Assembly: GCF_030270585.1 (NCBI RefSeq)
Contig: NZ_BSYI01000014.1
Coordinates: 1 to 64,000 of the forward strand
Reading direction: 5' to 3'
DNA from: Paralimibaculum aggregatum
GTDB taxonomy: Bacteria; Pseudomonadota; Alphaproteobacteria; Rhodobacterales; Rhodobacteraceae
DNA length: 64,000 nt
In this document: in pieces, positions 49,428 through 60,300 of the stretch
How positions within the stretch are numbered: position 1 is the stretch's first letter
Layout: each line of letters begins with the position of its first letter
The notes under the pieces: generated by a model
What the model saw: only the letters and a program-made list of their open reading frames with translations
Told to the model about the DNA's origin: nothing
Database searches by the model: none
Program-made: the position numbers and the translations under genes

Positions 49428-49512
49428 CGGTTTTTTTACCACCTTGCTTCTACCGGAAGGATTGGGATGCTATCGTCTTACAGATTAAGAAGTATTCTTG
49501 GAGTATGAATGC

Positions 49513-51936
49513 GTGGGCTCCGCTGAGAGTTCTGTTATTCTGGCGCTGACGGGGCTGTCGGTGCTGGCGCTCGTGCTGGGCGTGCTGGTCCTGCGCCGCG
49601 CCGCCGGAGGCCGGCAGCGCGAGCATGGCGTCGAGGGCGCGGCCCCGGTCCTGGTGCTCGAGGGCGACCGGATCGTCGCCTGCTCCGGCGCCGCGCGGGA
49701 GATCGGCGCCGCCGCCGGCATGGAGGCGACGGCCTTCCTGGCGCAACATTTCGCTGCGGCGGAAGCGGAGCCGGCGGCTGCGCCCCCCGGTGCTGCCCCG
49801 ACCGGCCCTGCCCAGACCCATCCTGTCCAGACCGGCCCTGCCCAGACCGGAGCGGCACCGCCTGGCGCGGCATCGGCGGCGCTGGAGGCACTGCGCCAGA
49901 CCCAGCGCACCGGGCAGGAGCACCGGAGCCTGCTGGCGCGCGCCTCGGGCGAAGCGGTCGAGATGCACGTCTATCCCCGCGGCGGCCAGATCGCTATCGA
50001 GCTGCATAGCGTCGCCCCTGCCGCCGAGACCCCGGCCAGGCCGGACGCGGCCGGCACCGCGCCGATGGCCGACCAGCCTGCCGCCGCCGCCATGGCCGGC
50101 ACGCCCGGCCCGCAGCCGCATCGCAGCGAGCCGGTCGACACCCTGCTCGAAAGCGGCTCCCTGATCCTCTGGCGCACCGGCCCCGGGGGCGAGACGCAAT
50201 GGGCCTCGGGCTGCATCCGCTATCCCGAGGGCACGGTCAACGCCGCCCAGGCGCTCGAGCTGCTCGCCGCCCGCCGCCTCACGCTCGAGACCGAATCCCC
50301 CGGCAAGCCGCGGGCGCAGGGCCACCGGCTCGAGGTGGTGCATGGCACCGGGGTGCTGCCGCTCAGCGTGGTGGAGCTCGACATCCCCGGCGGCGGCCAT
50401 GTCGGCTATGCCGTGGATGCCAGCGCCGCCGCCTCGGCCGAGCGCACCCTGACCCGCTTCGTGCAGACCATGACCGAGACCTTCGCCCATCTGACCGTCG
50501 GCCTCGCGATCTTCGACCGCAACCAGACGCTCGTGCTGTTCAACCCGGCGCTGGTGCGGATGTGGGAGCAGGACCCGGCCTGGCTCGCCCGCCGCCCGGG
50601 CCTGCGCGAGATCCTCGACCGGCTGCGCAGCGCCCGCCGGGTGCCGGATGTGCGGGACTATCACGCCTGGCGCGACGAGCTGCTCGGCCTCTTCAACGAC
50701 ACCGAGCGGGCGGAATACGAGGAGCTCTGGAACCTCGCCGACGGCACCTCGATCCGCGTGCTCGCCCGCCCGCATCCCCATGGCGCGCTGGCCTTCGTGT
50801 TCGACGACGCCACCGAGCGGATGCGCCTCGAGCGGCGCAACCGGCACATGGACGACCTGATCAATTCGACGCTGGAGAACCTGCACGAGGGGCTCGCGGT
50901 CTTCGCCCCAGACGGCACGCTGAAATTCGTCAACCGCGCCTTCCACGAGATCTGGGACACCGACAGCTCCTCGGTCACGCTCGACATGCACGCCTCCGAT
51001 CTCTGCGCGCTCTGCTCGCGGCTGACCGTGGAGACCGAGGTCTGGGAGCGCATGGTGACCTTCGCCACCGGCGAGGACAACCGCCGGGCCTGGACGGCGC
51101 GGCTCTCGCTCGGCTCCGGCCGCATGCTGGGCGCGCGCTTCGCCCCCCTGCCGGACGGCTCGACCATGGCGCTCTTCGCCGATGTCACCGACAGCGAGCG
51201 CATCGCCGCGGCGCTTTCGGAGCGCAACGAGGCGCTCGAGGCCGCCGAGCAGATCCGCTCGGCGGTGCTCGACCAGATCAGCCACCGCCTGCGCACGCCG
51301 CTCAACACCATCTTCGGCTTCGGCGAGCTGCTGACCAATCCGCGCCTCGGCGAGCTGACCGACCAGCAGGGGCACTATGTCTCCGGCATCCTCGAGGCGG
51401 CGGCGCAGCTGCTCGACACGATCAGCGCGATCACCGAGCTGGCCTCGCTGCAGATCGACCCGCTGGAGGGCGAGGATGGCGGCTTCGGCGTCGAGGAGGT
51501 GCTGACCAGCACCGCCGGCCTGCTCGAAAAGCGGGCGGCGGCCGGCCAGGTCGGGCTCAACGTGCAGCTCGACGGCGCCATCGGCGTGCTCTCCTGCAAC
51601 CCGGTGCGGCTGCGCCAGATCGTCTTCAACCTCACCGCCGACGCCATCCACCGCTGCCCGGAGCTTGGCGAGGTCACCCTGCACGGGCGGCGCGAGGACA
51701 GCGGCACGGTGGAGATCTCCACCCGCGAGACCGCGGAGCCCGCCCTGCTGGCCGAGCTGCCCTCGACCAACCGGATCGAGATCAACAGCCTGACCCTCTC
51801 GCTGGTGCGCCGGCTGGTGGCGCAGGAGGGCGGCGCGCTGGAGATCAAACCCGATGTCGAGCGCGGCCATATCCGCATCACCTGTCGCTTTCCGGAGACC
51901 GTGGAGACCCTGCCGCTCGCCCTCGATGCCGGCTGA
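49513..51936 (+). CDS. DivL-like PAS-domain kinase with degenerate ATP site
   Basis: An 807-residue membrane-bound histidine-kinase homologue. One N-terminal helix (SVILALTGLSVLALVLGVLV), a Pro/Ala/Gln linker with a GPAQT repeat (about 90-115), PAS-like domains (about 300-575; VGLAIFDRNQTLVLFNPALV, EGLAVFAPDGTLKFVNRAFH), and the H-box LDQISHRLRTPLNTIFGFGE with His591. The ATP domain keeps RLRQIVFNLTADAIH but lacks the usual DxGxG and GxGxG boxes (INSLTLSLVRRL). The order with tsaE is that of divL in alphaproteobacteria. The GTG start follows GGAG; TTG at 49498 is possible. Confidence 0.78.
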   Translation: MGSAESSVILALTGLSVLALVLGVLVLRRAAGGRQREHGVEGAAPVLVLEGDRIVACSGAAREIGAAAGMEATAFLAQHFAAAEAEPAAAPPGAAPTGPAQTHPVQTGPAQTGAAPPGAASAALEALRQTQRTGQEHRSLLARASGEAVEMHVYPRGGQIAIELHSVAPAAETPARPDAAGTAPMADQPAAAAMAGTPGPQPHRSEPVDTLLESGSLILWRTGPGGETQWASGCIRYPEGTVNAAQALELLAARRLTLETESPGKPRAQGHRLEVVHGTGVLPLSVVELDIPGGGHVGYAVDASAAASAERTLTRFVQTMTETFAHLTVGLAIFDRNQTLVLFNPALVRMWEQDPAWLARRPGLREILDRLRSARRVPDVRDYHAWRDELLGLFNDTERAEYEELWNLADGTSIRVLARPHPHGALAFVFDDATERMRLERRNRHMDDLINSTLENLHEGLAVFAPDGTLKFVNRAFHEIWDTDSSSVTLDMHASDLCALCSRLTVETEVWERMVTFATGEDNRRAWTARLSLGSGRMLGARFAPLPDGSTMALFADVTDSERIAAALSERNEALEAAEQIRSAVLDQISHRLRTPLNTIFGFGELLTNPRLGELTDQQGHYVSGILEAAAQLLDTISAITELASLQIDPLEGEDGGFGVEEVLTSTAGLLEKRAAAGQVGLNVQLDGAIGVLSCNPVRLRQIVFNLTADAIHRCPELGEVTLHGRREDSGTVEISTRETAEPALLAELPSTNRIEINSLTLSLVRRLVAQEGGALEIKPDVERGHIRITCRFPETVETLPLALDAG

Positions 51937-52096
51937 GCGAGGGGTTGGCGGCGATGCGCGCGGCCTTGCCTGGGCCTCCGCCCGGGCTGGCGCGGAATGC
52001 CGGCGGGCCTCCGCCTCCGGCCGCCCGGCAGCGCCGGATGCAGCCACCGATTTTGCCGGCTGACAGGCCCCGCCGCGCGCGCTAACACGGGAGCCC

Positions 52097-52600
52097 ATGA
52101 GCCTGCCCGACCCCAACCTCGCCCCGGCGCTCCACCCGGTCCGCCTGCCCGACGAGACGGCCACCGCAGCCTTCGGCGCGGCGCTTGCCGCGGCGCTCCG
52201 CCCGGGCGACTGCGTGACGCTGACCGGCCCGCTCGGCGCCGGCAAGTCGGCGCTGGCCCGCGCGGTGATCCGGGCCGCTCTCGGCGCGCCGGGGCTCGAG
52301 GTGCCCTCGCCCAGCTACACCCTCGTCAATGTCTACGGCGAGGGTGACGGGCCGGAAATCTGGCATGCCGATCTCTACCGGCTCGGCAGCGCCGAGGAGG
52401 CACTGGAGCTCGGTCTCGACGAGGCGCTCTCGGAGGCCATCCTGCTGATCGAGTGGCCGGACCGGATGGGCACCGCCCTGCCCGCGCGCCGGCTGGAGAT
52501 CACCATCGAGGTCGCGCCGGACGAGGCCCGGCTGCTCACGCTCACGCCCGTCGGCCCCGGCTGGGCCGCTATCGCCGCCGCGCCGGAGGATCGCCCGTGA
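52097..52600 (+). CDS. tsaE: tRNA t6A synthesis ATPase
   Basis: A 167-residue ATPase of the t6A37 tRNA modification complex (TsaBDE). The Walker A motif is TLTGPLGAGKSALARAVI (44-51 core), followed by EVPSPSYTLVNVYG, IWHADLYRLGSAEEALELGL and ILLIEWPDRMG, all typical for the family. An N-terminal extension of about 15 residues precedes the core. The stop overlaps the GTG start of amgK (GTGA), so it is translated together with the cell-wall recycling genes. Confidence 0.94.
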   Translation: MSLPDPNLAPALHPVRLPDETATAAFGAALAAALRPGDCVTLTGPLGAGKSALARAVIRAALGAPGLEVPSPSYTLVNVYGEGDGPEIWHADLYRLGSAEEALELGLDEALSEAILLIEWPDRMGTALPARRLEITIEVAPDEARLLTLTPVGPGWAAIAAAPEDRP

Positions 52601-53631
52601 CCCTTGCCGCCACCGGGGTCTCCGCCCGCATCTCCGGGTTTCTCGACCGTGCCGGCTGGGGCGCGGCAGCGCTCGCGCCGCTCGCCGGAGACGCCTCGGC
52701 CCGGCGCTATCTCCGCCTCGCAATGGGGGCCGACCGCGCGGTCCTGATGGATGCGCCGCCCGCCGCCGGGGAGGATATCCGCCCCTTCGCCGCGGTCACC
52801 GGCTGGCTGCGCGCGGCCGGGCTGTCGGCGCCGGAAATCCTCGCCGCCGATGCCGAGGCGGGGCTGCTGCTGCTCGAGGATCTGGGCGATGCGCTCCTGG
52901 CCCGGGTCGCCGCGGCGGAGTCCGCCGCCGAGCCCGCGCTCTATGCCGCGGCGGTCGATCTCCTGGCCGCTGCCCTGCCGACCCCTCCGGACAGTCTCGC
53001 GCCCTATGACATGGCCGTGCTGCAGCGGGAGGCGGGGCTGGCGCTCGACTGGTATCTCGCGGCCGGCGACGTGCCGCCCGCCCGCGATATGCGTGCGGAA
53101 TACGAGGAGCTGCTGGCCGAGGCCCTGGCCACGGTCGCCGGGGCCCGCGATACGCTTGTCCTCCGCGACTACCACGCGGAGAACCTGATCTGGCTGCCGG
53201 ATCGCGCCGGGCCGGCCAGGGTCGGGCTGCTCGACTATCAGGACGCGCTGGCCGGCCACGCCGCCTACGATCTCGTCTCGCTGCTCGAGGATGCCCGCCG
53301 CGACACCGCGCCGGAGCTGCAGGCGGCGATGCGCGCACGCTATCTGGATGCGCGGCCCGATCTCGATCGCGAGAGCTTCGCCGCCGCCTATGCCGCCCTC
53401 GGCGCCCAGCGCAACCTCAAGATCGTCGGCATCTTCGCGCGCCTCTGCCTGCGCGACGGCAAGCCGCGCTATCTTGAGCTGATTCCCCGGGTCTGGAGGC
53501 ATCTGGCGCGGGATCTCTCCCATCCCGCGCTGGCGCCGCTCGCGGACTGGGTGGCGCGCCGCCTGCCGCCGCCCGAGCCTGCCCGGCTGGCCCGGCTCGC
53601 CGCCCTCGAGGGGGCCCGCGCCGATGTCTGA
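52597..53631 (+). CDS. amgK: N-acetylmuramate/N-acetylglucosamine kinase
   Basis: A 344-residue kinase of the aminoglycoside-phosphotransferase fold. It has PLAGDASARRYLRLAM, AEAGLLLLEDLGDALLAR, the catalytic loop TLVLRDYHAENLIWLPD (HxxN type) and VGLLDYQDALAGHAAYDL with the metal-binding Asp. In peptidoglycan recycling it phosphorylates MurNAc or GlcNAc at the anomeric position, and the MurU gene next to it makes the UDP sugar. It starts with GTG inside the tsaE stop and its end overlaps murU. Confidence 0.9.
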   Translation: MTLAATGVSARISGFLDRAGWGAAALAPLAGDASARRYLRLAMGADRAVLMDAPPAAGEDIRPFAAVTGWLRAAGLSAPEILAADAEAGLLLLEDLGDALLARVAAAESAAEPALYAAAVDLLAAALPTPPDSLAPYDMAVLQREAGLALDWYLAAGDVPPARDMRAEYEELLAEALATVAGARDTLVLRDYHAENLIWLPDRAGPARVGLLDYQDALAGHAAYDLVSLLEDARRDTAPELQAAMRARYLDARPDLDRESFAAAYAALGAQRNLKIVGIFARLCLRDGKPRYLELIPRVWRHLARDLSHPALAPLADWVARRLPPPEPARLARLAALEGARADV

Positions 53632-54340
53632 GGCAGGCGCGCTCCGGGCCGCCATGGTGCTTTCGGCCGGGTTCGGCACCCGGATGCGCCCGCTCACCGA
53701 GCACATGCCGAAGGCGATGGTGCCGGTCGCCGGACGGGCGCTGGTCGACCGCGCGCTCGACCGGGTCGCGGAGGCCGGCATTCCGCGCGCGGTGGTCAAT
53801 CTCCACTACATGGGTGCGATGCTGCGCAGCCATCTCGCGGGTCGCGCATCCCCGGAGATCGCCTTCTCCGAGGAGCAGCCGGAGATCCTCGACACCGGCG
53901 GCGGCATCCGCCAGGCGCTGCCGATGCTGGGGGCGGCCCCGTTCTTCGCGGTGAACTCCGACGCCGTCTGGGCCGGCGCGAACCCGCTCGACCGGCTGCG
54001 CGCGGCCTGGGGCGGCGAGCCCGCCTGCCTGCTGCTGGTGCCGCGGGAGCGCGCGCGCGGCTACACCCGTGCGGGGGACTTCTTCCTCGCGCCCGGGGGC
54101 CATCTCGCCCGCCGCGGCAGCGCCGAGAGCGCGCCCTATGTCTATACCGGCGCGCAGATCCTCTCGCCGGAAGCCTTCGAGGGCACCGGGCCGGGCGCCT
54201 TCTCGCTCAACCCGGTCTGGGACCGCCTGATCGCCGAGGGCCGCCTGCGCGGCGTGGTCTATGACGGGCTCTGGGCCGATGTCGGCACACCCGCCGGGAT
54301 CGCCGCGGCCGAGGCCGCGCTGACGGAGGCCGGGCAATGA
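53624..54340 (+). CDS. murU: MurNAc-1-phosphate uridylyltransferase
   Basis: A 238-residue nucleotidyltransferase making UDP-MurNAc from MurNAc-1-P, the second step of the cell-wall recycling shortcut. The N-terminal signature is AAMVLSAGFGTRMRPLTEHM then PKAMVPVAGRALVDRAL, with the sugar region NLHYMGAMLRSHL and EEQPEILDTGGGIRQAL, FFAVNSDAVW, and YVYTGAQILSPEAFEG. It overlaps amgK by 8 bp and addB by 4 bp. Confidence 0.92.
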   Translation: MSEAGALRAAMVLSAGFGTRMRPLTEHMPKAMVPVAGRALVDRALDRVAEAGIPRAVVNLHYMGAMLRSHLAGRASPEIAFSEEQPEILDTGGGIRQALPMLGAAPFFAVNSDAVWAGANPLDRLRAAWGGEPACLLLVPRERARGYTRAGDFFLAPGGHLARRGSAESAPYVYTGAQILSPEAFEGTGPGAFSLNPVWDRLIAEGRLRGVVYDGLWADVGTPAGIAAAEAALTEAGQ

Positions 54341-57303
54341 GCCTCTACACCCTGCCGCTCGGGGTCGAGGTGGCCAATGGGTTCGCCCGGGGCTTCCAGG
54401 CGCGCTTTGGCGGCGAGGATCCGCTGCTGGTGGCGCGCAGCACGATCTACGCCAACACACCGCGCGCGCTGCGGCGCATCGAGGCGGCGCTGGCCGAGGC
54501 GGCGGATGGCTCGGCGCTGCTGCCGCGCCTCCGGGTTCTGGGCGATCTCGGCGCCGACCCGCTGGCCCTGCCCGGATTGCCCGCCGCCCCGGACCCGCTG
54601 CGCCGGCACCTGCGGCTGATCCGCCTGGTCGAAGGCTATCTTCGGGCCACCGGCGGCAGCGGCCCGCCCCCTGCCGCAGCCCCGGCGCTGGCCGAGGGGC
54701 TGGCGGGGCTCCTCGACGAGCTCGACGAGGCCGGGCTCGACGGCGCCGCCCTGCACCGCCTGGCCGCGGCGCCGGAGGCCGAGACCCATGCCGCGCACTG
54801 GCAGCAGCTGCTCGGCTTCGTGGAGATCGTGACCGAAGCCTGGCCGGCGATCCGCGCCGAGGCCGAGGGCGGCGCGCCCGATCCGAAGGCGCGGCAGCGC
54901 CTCGCCGTCGCCGCACAGCTCGCCGCCTGGGAGGCCGCGCCCCCCGCCGAGCCGGTGATCGCCGCCGGATCGACCGGCGCCGTCGGCACCACTGCCGAGC
55001 TGATGGCCGCGATCGCCCGCCTGCCGCGCGGCGCGGTGGTGCTGCCGGGGCTCGACGCCGAACTTCCGGATGCGGTCTGGGACGAGATCGCCGCCGGCCG
55101 CGCGCCGGAGCATCCGCAGGCGCCCTTTGCCAACATCCTGACCCGGCTCGGATGCCGCCCGGCCGATGCCGTGCCCTGGGTCGAGACGCCGCCCCCGGTG
55201 CCGGCGCGGGCGCGCCTGTTGCGGGAGGCCTTCCGCCCGGCGCCTGTCACCGATGCCTGGATCGCCGCCGCCCCGGCCCTGGCCGCCGAGGCCGAGGCGG
55301 CGGTTGCCGGGCTCGGACTGGTCGAGGCCGGGCATCCGCGGGAGGAGGCGGGGGCCATCGCGGTCGCGATCCGGCAGGCGCTGGAGGTGCCGGGCCGCCA
55401 TGTCGCGCTCGTCACCCCGGACGCTGCGCTGGCCCGGCGGGTCACGGCCGAGCTTGCGCGCTTTGCCGTGCTGCCGGACGATTCGCTCGGGCGGCCGCTG
55501 GCCGGCACCCCGCCGGCGGTGTTCCTGCGCCTGATCGCCGAGGTCGCCGCCGGGGCGCCAGACCCGGTGCGCCTCGCCGGGCTGCTCGGGCATCCGCTGA
55601 TGCGCGCGGGCCGGTCCCGCGCGGCGCATCTGGCGCTCGCCCGGCGCTATGAGCGCAAGGTGCTCCGGGCCCATCCCGCGCTGGAGGCGGCGCCGGGCAC
55701 ACTGCCGCCATGGCCGGAGGACGATGCGGCGGCGGCCGCGCTCGCCGAGGACGAAACCCCGGAAGCCGAGCGCTGGCGCGCCGAGATCGCGGCGGCGCTG
55801 GCGCCCCTTGTCGAAGCGCTGGCGGCAGGCGCCCCGCTCGCGGCGCTGGTGGCGGCGCTGGTGCAGGCCGCGGAGGCGCTCAGCCGCGACGCGCCGGAGG
55901 CCGAGCCACTGGTCTGGCAGCGCTCGGCGGGGGCGGCCGTGCATGCGCTCGTGCAGCGGCTGGCCGGCCATGCCGATGCCCATGGCGAGGCGCCCGTCGC
56001 CGCCTTCCCGGCGCTGCTGGCCGAGCTCCTGGGACAGGCCGAGCTTCGCCCGGACCCGGCGGCACCCCATCCACGGGTATCGATCCTCGGCCCGCGCGAG
56101 GCGCGCACCCATCCGGCGGATCTGGTGATACTCGCCGGCCTCACCGAGGGCACCTGGCCCGCGCTGCCGGCACCGGATCCCTGGCTCAGCCGGCCGATGC
56201 GGGCGGCATTGGGGCTGCCCTCTCCGGAGGCGCGGATCGGTCTCGCCGCGCATGACCTCGCCCATGCGCTGCACCGGGCGGAGGTGCTGCTCACCCGCCC
56301 AGCCCGGCGCGACGGCGCGCCCGCCCTGCCCTCGCGCTGGCTGGTGCGGCTCGAGAACCTGCTGGCCGGGCTCGACGGCGGCGCGGCACTGGATGCCATG
56401 CGTGCGCGCGGAGCGGCGCTGGTAACCGCCGCGCGCACGATGCACCGGCCGGCGGCGACGCTGCCCCCGGCGACGCGTCCGCGGCCGAGCCCGCCCGCCT
56501 CGGCGCGGCCGCGCAAGCTCTCGGTGACCGATGTCGAGACGCTGGTGGCGGACCCCTACGCGATCTATGCCAAGCGCGTGCTGCGGCTCTTGCCGCTCGA
56601 CCCGCTCGGCCGCCCGCCCGGCGCGATCGACCGCGGGCAGGTGCTGCACAAGGTCTTCGAGCGTTTCGTGGCGGAGACCGCCGATGCCCTGCCCGAACCG
56701 GCCGAGGCGGCGGCCCGGCTGGTGGCCACGGCGGATGCGGTGCTCGCCGAGGAGATCCCCTGGCCCGACCGGCGGCGGCTCTGGCGCGGCCGCATCGCGC
56801 GCGTCGCGGGCTGGTTCGTCGGCAAGGAGCTGGAACGGCGCGCCGCGGGCGCACCCGCGCTGAGGGAGGCTGCCGGGCGGCACCGCCTCGCCACCCCCGC
56901 CGGCATGGTGGAGCTCACCGCACGGGCCGACCGGATCGACCTCTGCGGGCCGGGCGCCGCGGTCTACGACTACAAGGCGGGCCAGCCGCCATCGCCGAAG
57001 CAGATCGCCGCCGGGCGCAACCAGCAGCTCCACATCCAGGCGGCGATGCTGGCGGCGGGCGGCTTCAAGGGCATCGCGCCGCTGCCGGCGCTCCGCGGCG
57101 CCTATATCGGCCTCGCCGGCAAGGAGGAGCCGGTCGAGAACCTCGACGAGACGGTGACCGAACACATGGCGCATCTGGCGGAGCTGCTCGGGCACTACCT
57201 CACCGACACGCCCTTCGTGGCGCGCGCACGCCCCGATCTCGCCCATGAGGAGGGTGACTACGACCATCTCTCGCGCCGCGCCGAATGGGATCCGAGCCTG
57301 TGA
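54337..57303 (+). CDS. addB: Double-strand break repair protein AddB
   Basis: A 988-residue alphaproteobacterial AddB subunit of the AddAB helicase-nuclease that processes DNA ends for RecA. The inactive helicase part has VIAAGSTGAVGTTAELMAAI and LLGHPLMRAGRSRAA. The C-terminal nuclease part has LSVTDVETLVADPYAIYAKR, GQVLHKVFERFVAE and AAVYDYKAGQPPSPKQIAAG with the catalytic Asp-x-Lys, then NQQLHIQAAMLAAGG. The stop overlaps the addA start, so the two subunits are made from one message. Confidence 0.95.
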   Translation: MSLYTLPLGVEVANGFARGFQARFGGEDPLLVARSTIYANTPRALRRIEAALAEAADGSALLPRLRVLGDLGADPLALPGLPAAPDPLRRHLRLIRLVEGYLRATGGSGPPPAAAPALAEGLAGLLDELDEAGLDGAALHRLAAAPEAETHAAHWQQLLGFVEIVTEAWPAIRAEAEGGAPDPKARQRLAVAAQLAAWEAAPPAEPVIAAGSTGAVGTTAELMAAIARLPRGAVVLPGLDAELPDAVWDEIAAGRAPEHPQAPFANILTRLGCRPADAVPWVETPPPVPARARLLREAFRPAPVTDAWIAAAPALAAEAEAAVAGLGLVEAGHPREEAGAIAVAIRQALEVPGRHVALVTPDAALARRVTAELARFAVLPDDSLGRPLAGTPPAVFLRLIAEVAAGAPDPVRLAGLLGHPLMRAGRSRAAHLALARRYERKVLRAHPALEAAPGTLPPWPEDDAAAAALAEDETPEAERWRAEIAAALAPLVEALAAGAPLAALVAALVQAAEALSRDAPEAEPLVWQRSAGAAVHALVQRLAGHADAHGEAPVAAFPALLAELLGQAELRPDPAAPHPRVSILGPREARTHPADLVILAGLTEGTWPALPAPDPWLSRPMRAALGLPSPEARIGLAAHDLAHALHRAEVLLTRPARRDGAPALPSRWLVRLENLLAGLDGGAALDAMRARGAALVTAARTMHRPAATLPPATRPRPSPPASARPRKLSVTDVETLVADPYAIYAKRVLRLLPLDPLGRPPGAIDRGQVLHKVFERFVAETADALPEPAEAAARLVATADAVLAEEIPWPDRRRLWRGRIARVAGWFVGKELERRAAGAPALREAAGRHRLATPAGMVELTARADRIDLCGPGAAVYDYKAGQPPSPKQIAAGRNQQLHIQAAMLAAGGFKGIAPLPALRGAYIGLAGKEEPVENLDETVTEHMAHLAELLGHYLTDTPFVARARPDLAHEEGDYDHLSRRAEWDPSL

Positions 57304-60300
57304 GCCGCCAGGGCCCCACGCCGGCACAGGCCGAGGCCGCCGATCCCGCCAGCTCTGCCTGGGTGAGCGCCAATGCCGGCTCCGGCAAGACCCGGGTGCT
57401 GGCCGAACGCGTGGCGCGCCTGCTGCTCGCGGGCGAGGCGCCGGAGCGGATCCTCTGCCTGACCTACACCCGCGCCGCCGCGGTGGAGATGCAGAGCCGC
57501 CTGTTCCGCATGCTCGGCGGCTGGACCATGGCACCCGACGCGGCGCTGGCCGAGGATCTCGAGCGGCTCTCCGGCGGCACGGCCCCTGCCGGTGCGGCGG
57601 CGCTGGCCCGGGCGCGGCGCCTCTTCGCCGCGGCGCTGGAGACCCCGGGCGGGCTCAAGATCCAGACCATCCACGCCTTCTGCACGCAGCTCCTCCAGCG
57701 CTTCCCGCTCGAGGCGGGCGTCTCGCAGCGCTTCACCGTGCTCGACGACCGCGACACCGCCCAGATCGTGGCCGAGATCTGCCGCCAGCTCGCGCTCGCG
57801 GCGGAGGCTGGCGAGGCCGGGACCGGTTTCGACGCGGTGGCGGCGCGGCTCTCCGACGAGCTCTTCGACAGCCTCGTCAAGGCGGTGCTGGCGGCGCGCC
57901 CGGCCTTTGCGGCGCCGCTCCGGGAGGAGGACCTCGCCCGGCTGTTCGGGGCGGAGGCGCTGCTACCGCGGGCAGAGATCGTCGCCCGGGCGCTGGCCGA
58001 GGTGGACTGGCCGGCACTCACCGGTCTCGGCGCGGCCATGGCAGCGGCGGGCAAGAGCATGGGCAGGCCCGGTGCGCTGATCGCCGAAGCTGCGGAACGG
58101 GCCGCGCGCGAGCCGGAGGCGGCGCTGGAAGCGCTTCAGGCCGTTTTCCTCACCGACAAGTTCGAGCCCCGCAAACGCGGGCGCTTCCCCACAAAGGCGG
58201 TGCTCGAAGCCGTGCCGGCCGGCGACGCGCTCACCGACGAGATGATCGCCTGGGCGGTTGCGGTGCGCGCACGGCTGAACGGCGCCGAGATGGCCGCCCG
58301 GACCCGCGACCTGCACCGTTTCGCCGCCGCTCTGATCGGCCGCTACGAGGCCGCCAAGGCCGCCCGCGGCGCGCTGGATTTCGCCGACCTCGTGGCCCGC
58401 GCCGCAGCGCTGCTGACCCGGGCCGAGACCCGCGCCTGGGTGCTCTACCGGCTCGACCGCGGCATCGGGCATATCCTCGTCGACGAGGCGCAGGACACCG
58501 CCCCCGAGCAGTGGCAGGTGGTGGCGGCGATCGCGGAGGAGTTCTTCGCCGGCGACGCGGGCCAGGCGGTCCGGCGCACGCTCTTCGCGGTGGGAGACGA
58601 GAAGCAGTCGATCTACTCCTTCCAGGGCGCCGATCCGGCGAGTTTCGAACGGATGCGGGCCGGCTTCGCCGCGCGGCTCTCGGGGCTCGGCGAGGCGCTG
58701 GCCGAGCCGGCGCTGGTCACCTCCTTCCGCTCGGCGCCGGGGATCCTGCGCTTCGTCGACACGGTCTTCGCCGAGGGCGCGGAAACGCTGACCAGCCGCG
58801 GCGCGGTCACGCATGAGGCGAGCCGCCGCGAGGACGGCGCGCGGATCGATCTCTGGCCGCTGATCGAGCCGGATACCGCGAAGGCCGATCCCCCTGCCTG
58901 GTGGGAGCCCGCCGCCGCGGCGCCCAATCCGCGGCCGAAGGCACAGCTCGCGGCGCTGCTGGCCGACGAGATCGCCCGGATGGTGGCGGGGCAGCGCCAG
59001 CCATCGCGCGGCGGCCGGCCGGGCGCGCCGGTGACGCCGGGCGACATCCTCGTGCTGGTGCGCAAGCGCGATCTCCTGGCGCAGGACCTGATCCGCGGGC
59101 TCAAGGAGCGCGGCGTGCCGGTGGCGGGCGCGGACCGGCTGTCGCTCTCGGCGGGGCTCGCAGTGAAGGACCTGCTGGCGCTTCTCAAGGTGGCGCTGCT
59201 GCCGGAGGACGATCTCTCGCTCGCCGCGGTGCTGCGCTCGCCGCTCTTCGACATCTCCGAGGCCGCGCTCTTCGCCCTCGCCCATGGCCGCGAGGGCCGG
59301 CTCTGGGATGCGCTGATGGCGGCGCCGGACCATGCCGGGGCGGCGGCGCTGCTCTCCGACATCGCGGCGCAGGCGGATTTCCTGCGGCCCTACGAGCTGC
59401 TGGAACGGGTGCTGATCCGCCATGGCGGGCGGCGCCGGCTGGTCGCCCGGCTGGGGCCGGAGGCGGAAGACCTCGTGGACGAGCTGCTCGACCAGGCGCT
59501 GGCCTTCGAGGCGGCGCAGGTGCCCACGCTGGCCGGCTTCGTCGCCTGGATCGAGGCCGCCGAGCTCTCGATCAAGCGCGAGATGGAGGCCGCCGGCGGC
59601 GCGGTGCGGGTGATGACCGTGCATGGCGCCAAGGGGCTGGAGGCGCCGGTCGTGATCCTCGCCGATACGGTGCACCAGCGCGAGACCGGCACGCGCAGCC
59701 CGGTGCTGCCGGCCGAGGGCGGCGGGCCTGCGCTCTGGATGCCGAAGCGCGCCGAGGAAGACCCGCTCGCCGCCGCCACCCGCGAGGCCCATGCGGCGCG
59801 GGCCGAGGCGGAACAGGACCGGCTGCTCTATGTCGCGCTGACCCGGGCCGAGGACTGGCTGATCCTCTGCGGCGCGGGGGCCGAGGGGACCGCCAGGAAT
59901 AGCTGGTATGGCCGGCTCGAGGCGGCCATGAAGGCGCTCCACGCGGCAGCCCTGCCGGCGCCCGGCGGCGAGCCCGGCGCGGAAATGCTCCGGCTGGAAG
60001 ACCGCCCGGTGCCGGCCCCGGAGGCCGCCACCGACACCCGCATCCCGGAGCCCGCCCTGCCCATCGCTCTGCCCGGCCCCGCGCCGGCGGAGCCCCGCGA
60101 GATCCGCCGCACGCCCTCGGAGCTGCTGGGCGCCGGCGAGCCCTCCGGCGGCACCGGGCGCGGACGCGAGGCGGCGCTCGCCCATGGCCGCGCGGTCCAC
60201 CGCCTGCTGGAGCTGCTGCCGGAGGCGCCGGCCGAGGGCCGCCCCGCGCTGGCCGCTCGGTTGCTGGCGGCGGAGATGCCGGCGCTCGATGCCGCCGCCC

